From assembly GCF_003846185.1 (NCBI RefSeq), contig NZ_ML123034.1:2205514-2248968 (forward strand): a stretch of DNA of 43,455 nt, in the 5' to 3' direction. The stretch's first letter is position 1. Each line of letters opens with the position of its first letter. The translations under genes were made by a program, and so were the position numbers. This document shows, piece after piece, positions 42,787 through 43,455 of the stretch. The notes under the pieces are model-generated. The model made no database searches. It worked only from the letters and a program-made list of their open reading frames with translations, and had not been told where the DNA came from. Origin of the DNA: Streptomyces sp. ADI96-02. GTDB taxonomy: Bacteria; Actinomycetota; Actinomycetes; Streptomycetales; Streptomycetaceae.

Positions 42787-43455
42787 ATGAGCGCATGGCT
42801 GAAAGACGAAACGACCCCGCAGGCCGGTGCCGCCGCGCACCACGGCGTCGACCTCTTCACCCTGCCGCAGGACCTGGCCGGGCAGCGGGCCGCCCAGGTC
42901 ACCGCCGCCGGAGTCGCGTGGCTCGCGGGAGCCTCGGCGTATCCGCGCAGCACGCTCGCGCAGTGGCAGGACGACCCCGCGGCGCCCGGCGTGCTGCCGT
43001 GCGGCACCGCCTTCGACGTCGTCAACGTGCCCGCGCTCTTCGGCCGCCGGATGCTGGAGCAGCTCTGGGCCGAGGGCCCCGGCACCGGACCGGTCGCCAC
43101 CCACCGGGGCAGGCTGCTGCTGTTCGCCGCCCCGGGCACGGCTCAGCGACTGCCCTCGCTGCTGGCCTGGGAGGAGTGGGGTTCCGGCGGTCCGGAGCGG
43201 TCCGCCGAGCAGCGGAGCGCGGTGCCGCCGCTGCTCTGCCACGGCACCGGCGACGCGGTGACCGTACCGCCGCTGACCTGCGCCTCGCGTGATTCCGGGC
43301 CGCACTGGCTGGTCGCTCCCGACACCCGTAGCCCGTGGCTTCCGGGCCCGGACGTCCTGCTCTGGGCGTGTGTGCGGGTGAGCAGGTCGGGAGGGCTGCG
43401 GGACGGTGGAGGGACGATTTTTCCCCGGACGGATCCGGATGCTACTGTCTACGAC
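42787..43455 (+). CDS. DNA primase/polymerase-like protein, 5' part
   Basis: The ATG at 42787 opens a frame that has no stop before the window edge (223 codons visible). It begins MSAWLKDETTPQAGAAAHHG and contains GVAWLAGASAYPRSTLAQWQ, GVLPCGTAFDVVNVPALFGR, VATHRGRLLLFAAPGTAQRL and HWLVAPDTRSPWLPGPDVLL. These fit Streptomyces proteins annotated as bifunctional DNA primase/polymerase, although the visible part does not show a convincing catalytic metal motif. No Shine-Dalgarno is seen; TAGACC (42774-42779) 7 bases upstream suggests a leaderless transcript. The last ~25 visible codons look non-conserved, so the real stop may lie just past the edge. Confidence 0.55.
   Translation, partial: MSAWLKDETTPQAGAAAHHGVDLFTLPQDLAGQRAAQVTAAGVAWLAGASAYPRSTLAQWQDDPAAPGVLPCGTAFDVVNVPALFGRRMLEQLWAEGPGTGPVATHRGRLLLFAAPGTAQRLPSLLAWEEWGSGGPERSAEQRSAVPPLLCHGTGDAVTVPPLTCASRDSGPHWLVAPDTRSPWLPGPDVLLWACVRVSRSGGLRDGGGTIFPRTDPDATVYD

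Noticed and set aside
1..43455. CRISPR array
   Set aside because: No regularly spaced direct repeats of 25-40 bp were seen; the tandem repeats noted are contiguous and short.

Overview
The window is about 43 kb of very GC-rich DNA with the gene content of a Streptomyces chromosome. Four things point there: a desferrioxamine desABCD operon behind a DmdR-type iron box, an adpA (bldH) gene with an in-frame TTA codon next to orn, a cellobiose cebR/cebEFG/bglC locus, and many translationally coupled or leaderless starts. The order HMG-CoA lyase, acyl-CoA dehydrogenase, des, glmS, adpA, orn, ceb matches the order I remember for the Streptomyces core around SCO2778-SCO2798. That comparison is from memory; no alignment was run.

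Layout. 0-3.1 kb: 3' end of HMG-CoA lyase, a coupled acyl-CoA dehydrogenase, and a secreted FG-GAP repeat protein whose 3' end looks frameshifted. 3.1-8.3 kb: iron box and desABCD (lysine to cadaverine, hydroxylation, acylation, oligomerisation/macrocyclisation), closed by a strong terminator. 8.3-10.6 kb: a small, probably leaderless gene behind an 18-bp palindrome, then a glmS. 10.6-12.1 kb: an IS30-family element that appears to have split a palindrome between the converging glmS and universal-stress genes. 12.2-15.8 kb: usp, a 1-kb gene-poor stretch, adpA, orn and tRNA-His(GTG) with its terminator.

15.8-26.1 kb is accessory DNA between tRNA-His and cebR. It holds a His/Met-rich membrane protein with a PepSY transmembrane protein (probably metal related), two XRE regulators, an HD-domain protein, a 49-aa Cys-motif protein, and a 42-aa Pro/Asp-Gly peptide gene coupled by ATGA to a PCMT-type methyltransferase. 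It ends with a TerD-nuclease gene split by one extra G. The peptide/methyltransferase pair resembles aspartimide-forming RiPP systems (imiditides and related peptides) and is the best candidate here for an undescribed system.

26.1-33 kb: cellobiose regulon (cebR, bglC, cebG, cebF, cebE, all leftward) with three CebR-type 14-bp operators. 33-38 kb: spermidine-synthase-like protein, a Pro-rich small protein, an XRE/TPR regulator, a histidine phosphatase and a PAP2-type membrane protein. 37.9-42.1 kb: three overlapping genes encoding a RecB/Cas4-like nuclease with a four-Cys iron-sulfur pattern, an unknown 540-aa protein and a superfamily-1 helicase, a likely DNA-processing complex. The window ends in a DNA primase/polymerase-like gene that runs off the edge.

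Two patterns recur. Two genes each look disrupted by one extra G in a G-rich run. Several short tandem repeats start at or just after stop codons and carry CTGA in each unit.
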